A stretch of 64,000 bases of DNA, taken from positions 2,728,001 to 2,792,000 of the forward strand of contig NC_089184.1 of NCBI RefSeq assembly GCF_947507565.1, in the 5' to 3' direction. A program made the translations under genes and the position numbers. Below, piece by piece: positions 58,701 to 64,000 of the stretch (the stretch's first letter is position 1; each line of letters opens with the position of its first letter). The DNA comes from Oscarella lobularis (taxonomy: Eukaryota; Porifera; Homoscleromorpha; Homosclerophorida; Oscarellidae). Below the pieces are notes generated by a model. The model ran no database searches. It was not told the origin of the DNA and saw only the letters and a list, made by a program, of their open reading frames with translations.

Positions 58701-59861
58701 TACTCAAATCACCAGACCTCACAATCTATATAATGAAAAAATGAAATCAATTTGACGTGTAGAGATGAACACTTACGTTTTCTTTTAACCAAAATAGAAA
58801 CGACGAATATGATTCGGTGTTGAAATAGAAAACGCCGTCTGAATACGATTTAACGTATTGGTGAACGTATTTGAAAGCGAGAGTCGTTTTTCCCACTCCG
58901 CCAACACCCGAGACAATCTGAAAAATACGTGTAAGATCAAAAATCACAATTTTGACAGCTAAAGCAGGCCTGAATTTTCTGATAATTGATTGGTTCAACG
59001 TGACTCGTTCTTGCTTTTCCGTTCCACAAATACCGTGCGATCTCTCTCAGCTCGTCGTCCCTTCCGTAAAATCGTCGGTCATTAACAACGCAGCGAGGCA
59101 AAAGATCTAAAACAAAAATCAGACATTGATTAAATGATATTGAGACATTGAAAATGTCCCACCGCTGATACTCCGGTCCTCTTGGGGAATTTTGACACTT
59201 CGCCTTTTTTTGACGTCGCGCAGAACTTTGCGAATGCTTTCGACCGATGAAAGACTCCGACCGTTAGCTGCTCGATATTTCTCAAGCATGGCCCAGGCCA
59301 TAAATTTGACGTTTAGACAACGGTTCAGGTGGTACTCCTCAATGCCTTCTAGTTCAGGCATCTCAAAGCCTATAGAGGCACCTAGCTCTTTCCAGTAATG
59401 ACCAACTTCTTCGAAAGCAAACTGATACAAAGACTTATCTACAAAATAGATCAATAAATAGGTAAATTAAAAATAAAAAAGGACAACGGATGGAATATTG
59501 GTACAGCCCTATTCAGCTGACCATTACCGTAGTCTGACCTCCCTGCTACTTTGAAAGTCCTGGAAGAGCTATACACTGAAGTGAGGCGTACGTAAACTGA
59601 ATTTAGACTCGTCGTAAGAATACGATTATTGAGCTTACGTTCTCTAGCGACCACTGGGTCTTCTGCAGCAGTCTTCAAAAAAAGCCTTAGCACAACACTG
59701 TAGGTATAGATTCCAAGATGACGCCCCTTTCTCCATCTATCTATGGTCACTCACTTGCAGGAAGAACTGTCGTCTCTGGTCGACTTGCGCAAACGACGAA
59801 GTTTCCGACTACTTAGCCGATACTCACAAGCAATCTTTCGAAGCAAATCGATGCACTCCAT
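55742..59861 (-). CDS. Death domain / NB-ARC / TPR (NLR-like) protein, intact copy
   Basis: The ATG at 59861 (MECIDLLRKIA, exon 59861-59828) splices to the Death-domain exon 59438-59163 (KSLYQFAFEEVGHYWKELGA, HLNRCLNVKFMAWAML). Exons 59107-58970 and 58917-58777 bring RRFYGRDDELREI and the P-loop GVGGVGKTTLAFKYV. The large exon 58725-57414 carries RPRCLLLLDNTDDFGF (Walker B), ACHIIITTRKAQTHD, GLPLALSHAG and an all-helical region (MHHLIQASML). Smaller exons encode TPR-like helices (ALSLAKSGLFDPG, YWHGRVLYISGKHKESIEFL, FLCEAYFSLGKHDDALEMV, FSDSQDLLIRAREETK) and end at the stop at 55742. It is roughly 1,000 residues. The intron at 58969-58918 has a GC donor, shared with the dead paralogue. This is the domain order of invertebrate NLR/APAF-like sensors that oligomerise on ATP binding; its ligand is unknown. 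Short 3' exon boundaries are approximate. Confidence 0.9.
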
Positions 59862-60053
59862 CACGACAGGGGAAGAACGAAAGGGCGAAAGAGCATGCGC
59901 GATAGACTTTGAATGACGTCATCTTACAGCTAAACAGTAACCGCATAAATTAATACAGCTAGAACGATACAGCACTTTGGGACCTTCAACAAAGTAGCAA
60001 TTGCATACGCAAACCTAAGTATGAACAGCTGTACAAATACCATTCACTCTCAC
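59862..60053. other. Short flank upstream of the NLR-like gene
   Basis: Presumed promoter region; nothing specific is recognised. Confidence 0.35.
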
Positions 60054-61060
60054 TTAGGCTATACATACCAATGATGCCATTATGATGGTAAAGGCAAGCC
60101 TTTCAAACAACCAAGTGAGCCATCTGGACAGCTGCGTACAAATTTCTTCATGACGAAGAGACAGCCTCGTGCTATCGCGACGCTGAGCAACAGATATCGA
60201 AATGAAGATCTCTAAGAAATGGTGGAGATCAATTAAATCCCAGTTAGACATTGTGTACGTACTAATCGAAAGCAAGCCAAATCGACGAGAGAACGCTTCG
60301 TCGCTTCGAATCGCTTCGCTGACTGATCCAAGTAAGAAATTCACTTTGATGTAAGGAGGCACGTGACACATGCAAAGCACCGTCTTTGGTGAGGAGAACG
60401 ACGACGAGAGGCGCGAGAAGAGGAGAGAAGCGAACGTGTGAATGAAGATGAGCGAGAACGGTCATGCCAGATTTTGAGACACGTCACGCGGTTTGATGAC
60501 GTCAAAAACTTGAAATTCAAACGACGTCTGCGCAAAAGCTTTAGGGCAGCTCAAACGACTCCGGGAGAAAATCTCCTAAGAATAAAATAGTGAATTATTT
60601 ATTATTCGATTTACTAATTACCAACTAGCCATAAAAAATTCTCTGAGCGTTTCCTCATATAAACCAACATAGATATTGCAAGAAAATCGGCCGCTCCGGT
60701 GCATTTGAACTGCCAACGGAACGCCCATACGTGTCCACGTCTTGACTTTTCTCGCCGCCGATGCTTCGGGCCGAGACTTTAGGACTGATAGAGCCTCTTC
60801 CAACCAAGGTCGCTTCAGCGGACACGTCGTAGAGTCGACATGTCCTAAGCGTCCCGGATACGAAGAGCACCCCCGGATAGGTGTTCTTTCGAATTGTACA
60901 GTCTCTTTTCGGCAAGAGACAATTGTACATTTGCCCCTGAACAGTGTGATGCATCATTTCTTTAGGTTTTTTCGAGGAGGGGCTCCCTCTGAGGAGTCGC
61001 ATACTTTTGTGGTCGAATCACATGTGGCTCAGAAAAAGCAGTATTATTACAATGCTTCGA
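60054..61060 (-). pseudogene. TBC1D24-like fragment, copy 3
   Basis: Minus-strand pieces in order: MMHHTVQGQMYNCLLPKR, DSTTCPLKRPWLEEALSVLK, ASAARKVKTWTRMGVPLAV, SPLLAPLVVVLL, CFACVTCLLTSK, SNWDLIDLHHFLEIFISISV and EEICTQLSRWLTWLFERLAF. The last block corresponds to the C-terminal TBC helices (L..WL.WLF..L.F) of TBC1D24/TBC1D7-type Rab-GAPs. The pieces lie in different frames and some intron boundaries are unclear, so the copy appears degenerate, although it is the longest of the three. Confidence 0.6.
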
Positions 61061-61233
61061 ATACACGACGAATTAGATAGAAGCTCGCTCAGTCGCTGTT
61101 TTTCATCAATCATTTTATTGTCGCAGTAGAACGAAAAAGCCAGCTTCCATAGCAATTACGGTAGAGACTAACATGGGCAGGAAAAACTCCTACCTGCAGG
61201 GCGAGTAACATATATTAGAGGGAAAAGTTTCTC

Positions 61234-63553
61234 CTATCGGTCGCTCGGCGGATTCCCGTGGACGGCTGCGCAATTTGGTGCAATTCCACGAAACTTCATA
61301 AATGAAACTAGCTGATCGGGCACTTCAGCGAGCACTTCGCGTGCCTAGACATAATAATGAAAAAGAAAAAAAAAGAATGCAGCGAATGTGGTATATATTC
61401 ACCAGAGAGAAATCCATTCCAATTCGATGACGTAATTCTCCGAACGAAACAAACTGAACAATATCTCTCGACATTGTCCTGCCCTTCGACGACTCAAGAG
61501 GAACGCTGTCTGCGTCCAATGTTTCCTTAATTTCATAAAGTATGATTAGACAATTATATGATTAGAAAGCTCTACAGTATACCATTTGACTGAAGTCGGC
61601 ATCTCCAACGCCTACAATGATTATTGATAGAGCTTCATCAGACGCATCGACAATTTTATCAATTGTTTTTTCCATGTCATGAATGACACCATCCTGCGTG
61701 CAGAGATAATAATAGTGGCTACATAGCACTTAACACGTACCGTTACAATGAGAAGAATGTTGTAAGTCTGATGCTCCTGAGTCACTGAATCAGATCGAAC
61801 ATAGCGCAGAGCGGCATCCAGAATAGGCGAAAACAAAGTTGGACCACTGAGATGTACATGGTCAAGCGATTGTCGGTAGGCAGTCAAAATTCCCTAAATG
61901 AGAAGCATGAAATCGTTTTATTAATTATGATCTCTAATGAACCTCGACTCCGTACACTTCGGGGTTGTACGTGTTTCCAGAGAGTGGGAAGCAATGAGAT
62001 ACGTCTGCCCTATTGGCAGGCAGTTTGGCTCCAAAACCCCACGCTGGAAACATCTGATCCGAATCGTATTCAGCCAATATTTTGCCTATGGACGTAATCG
62101 CTTCTACATAGGCATTAGGCTATAAGTGAGCAATTAAAATTGAGAGATGAATGCTTCGCTTGTTCTCACCGTTGGTCCATTGTAGTGAAGTGAATGCGGC
62201 AGACTAGGAACTCCATTGGAAGCCTGAAAAGTGAAGCAACAATTTCATGATAAAAAAGAAGACCTAATAAAGAAGGGGCTTCTCACAGTAAAATCGACAG
62301 CAACCATCACGCTTAGACTGCATCCGCCTTTCAGGTAATCAACAAACGAGTAGATAGGAGTAGGACTGACAAAAAATATTAGGTAAATATTTACTTAAAT
62401 ATTTATTTATCTTTTCCTCACACCTGACAGATTGAAAGAGTAGAGTGCCAGGAGGCCTCTTTTTGCTTGACGAAGAAGAAGAAGAAGAAGAGGATACAAG
62501 ATTTTTTGTAAACATTCTGAAATAAAAGTATAGTGAACCACTTGTCCTTTGACAGTGACGTCACGTATTTACTGCTGTCCCAAAAGCTCTTCAACGGAGA
62601 CAAACGCTCTGCCAATGACAACAGCTGTGTCAGAGCTTCAAGAAACACAAAAATTAGCGCAATGATATCAATAAATGACGTCGTACCTTTTCCAATGTTT
62701 GCAGGTAAACTCAATTGGGCGTGCATAATCCGAATTGCACAGCTTCCACGACGGAATTTCAAAGCACGTCCAATGGGGATTGGCGCTGTTCTTGACAACT
62801 TCCGTTTTGTACACCAACACCTCAGAGCCGTCTTCATTTTTTCGTCTCAATTCCAAAAATGTGGACGACTAAACAAAAAAGAAATCATCCTATCTCTGTG
62901 CATGATGTATAATTAGATGAGGAAGTACATTCCGCAAGAAGCGCTTCAGAGAGGAGCACTTGTTCTTCAGATTTCGTGCGGCGATATCAAATCGAATTAT
63001 ACTCTTGCTTTCTTTCACTTCCTCTGCAACCAAGTGAATCATGCCTCTATTCTTCTTCTGAGGATTTTCTAAAGAAGAGAGAGAGAGAGAGAGAAAAAAT
63101 ATTTATAGGTAGCCTTAGTTAATTATAAGACGGCTAACTGGCTAAACGAAGTTCCTTGACCAATTCTGGTGAGGAAATAATGATGCTGGAGAGAGTTACT
63201 TCGGCTTCGCCAATCAAGTCGTGCGACGACAAATCAGCTGAACTACTGTCAACGTCATATACGACAAATTTCAACAATTGCAATTCGTCCAAATGGTAAT
63301 CGACGATAAAGGTTGTCGAAAACTTAGAGAGAAAAAATATATCGCTAATCTACGTCGAATTTTGCGTCGTTTCTCCCCCGCTTACCTGAGGATCCAACGT
63401 GTCATTTATAACTTCCGTTCTTCCGCATTCGGTCCACGCATCTTGACGCTTTTCGTAGAGCACACACAGTGGATCGGATTTTGACAAAAGGTCCAGATTG
63501 ACGAGTTGCGAGCATCGAACGAATACTTCTATCTTCGAGCCGGTGCGTGACAT
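61234..63553 (-). CDS. Copine
   Basis: The ATG at 63553 (MSRTGSKIEVFVRCSQLVNL) begins C2A (exon 63553-63386: DLLSKSDPLCVLYE, ECGRTEVINDTLDPQ). It continues through FIVDYHLDELQLLKFVVYDV to C2B (FDIAARNLKNK, ELRRKNEDGSEVLVYKTEVV, NPHWTCFEI). A Ser-rich linker (a TCT run at about 62465-62490) leads to the copine/vWA domain: YSFVDYLKGGCSLSVMVAVD with FTASNG (the DxTxS MIDAS), EYDSDQMFPAWGFGAKLP, HVHLSGPTLFSPIL, LLIVTDGVIHDMEKTI, IIIVGVGDADFSQM, RDIVQFVSFGELR and AREVLAEVPDQLVSFMKFRG, with the stop at 61234. Ca2+-ligand Asp residues in C2A are partly conserved (SKSDPL). Copines are cytosolic proteins that bind membranes in a Ca2+-dependent way. About twelve short exons are separated by ~50-nt introns. 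No lesion was noticed. Confidence 0.95.
63070..63096. repeat. GA dinucleotide microsatellite in a copine intron
   Basis: A short run of about ten GA units (gaagagagagagagagagag) lies between copine exons and has no coding role. Confidence 0.8.
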
Positions 63554-64000
63554 CGCCGCAAAATGAGGCAGGTGTACTGTACTCAAACGAAAGAATAGCC
63601 AGACTCCCTAGCACATCCGGGGCATGTAGGCGAGTCGGTACGTTTGATGCAATTAAGGGTAATTGTTGCGACGCCCCGTATACAAAGCGGTTCTTCTCCG
63701 ATGCACTATTTCTGCTCCGCCAACATTGTTTCGCCGAAATGTTCCCAATCTTTTCGTAGCGCTTTGTCGAAAGAAAGGCTCATTATAGACAAAACGACTA
63801 GCGAGTAGGCCCTGTGAGGCTTAGCCTTATTATTACGTCACTAATTGGGCGTCTGTGATAGGGCAACTAAATCCATTGCTTGTGTGTTCATTGGCCAATT
63901 ACGCACACAAACGTACCGCTATTAGGCCCTAGATTGAAAGGATAGCCGGACCTATGGCTCGTCTCAAGTAAAGCCTTGTAGGTACACTTCCGCAAAAGGG
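63554..64000. other. Upstream flank of copine, no gene seen
   Basis: No coding pattern or repeat is recognised. Presumed promoter region of the copine gene. Confidence 0.4.

Noticed and set aside
59451-59750. Separate small gene upstream of the Death domain (99-residue frame)
   Set aside because: It lies inside the 389-nt first intron of the NLR-like gene; splicing 59828 to 59438 gives a perfect in-phase N-terminus.

Overview
This is eukaryotic, almost certainly animal, DNA. Genes are split by short introns (about 48-65 nt, GT-AG), and many families are typical of animals: copine, Death-domain and CARD proteins, a collagen-like secreted protein, a DBH-like copper monooxygenase, a TBC1D24-like Rab-GAP and an RNF213-like protein. 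Compact genes plus this repertoire suggest an early-branching animal such as a sponge. That is inference; nothing in the window names the species.

Layout. 0.4-3.2 kb: a DNase I-fold (EEP) tandem protein with a degenerate protease-like N-terminus (+), with two lesions. 4.2-6.9 kb: a 13-exon DBH-like monooxygenase with a Thr-rich stalk and C-terminal membrane anchor (-). 7.5-11.1 kb: a Kelch / Cys-rich / transmembrane / TKL kinase receptor (-), with lesions. 11.7-18.3 kb: a ~0.95 kb direct repeat brackets a TBC1D24-like gene relic carrying a MITE and an intact collagen-like secreted protein (-). 18.9-25.7 kb: a spliced unit without a start codon, degenerate tandem repeats, a G-rich tract and a complete Helitron. 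25.7-36.2 kb: a broken CARD-Kelch gene (-), a second TBC relic (+), a broken proteinase K-like S8 protease (+), a dispersed repeat, a relic of the DBH-like gene (-) and a valacyclovir-hydrolase-like enzyme (-). 36.7-42.4 kb: a Death/NB-ARC/TPR pseudogene (+) split by a 1.6 kb foldback transposon. 43.5-48.7 kb: a CARD-SH3-RNF213-stalk gene (+). 51.6-54.8 kb: a second copy of the 33 kb repeat, a compact PARP-like ADP-ribosyltransferase (-) and a multi-pass membrane protein (-). 55.7-59.9 kb: the intact inverted paralogue of the Death/NB-ARC/TPR gene (-). 60-61 kb: a third TBC relic (-). 61.2-63.6 kb: a copine (-).

Taken together, the right half is a birth-and-death neighbourhood for innate-immunity-type genes (Death-NB-ARC-TPR, CARD-Kelch, CARD-SH3-RNF213-like, PARP). 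One working copy sits beside dead ones, and several mobile elements are intact enough that their ends, target-site duplications and paralogous empty sites can all be read within the window. Many genes carry single in-frame stops or one-base frame changes. Some are certainly real decay (the transposon-split gene), but a few could be assembly errors, and this is flagged at each gene.
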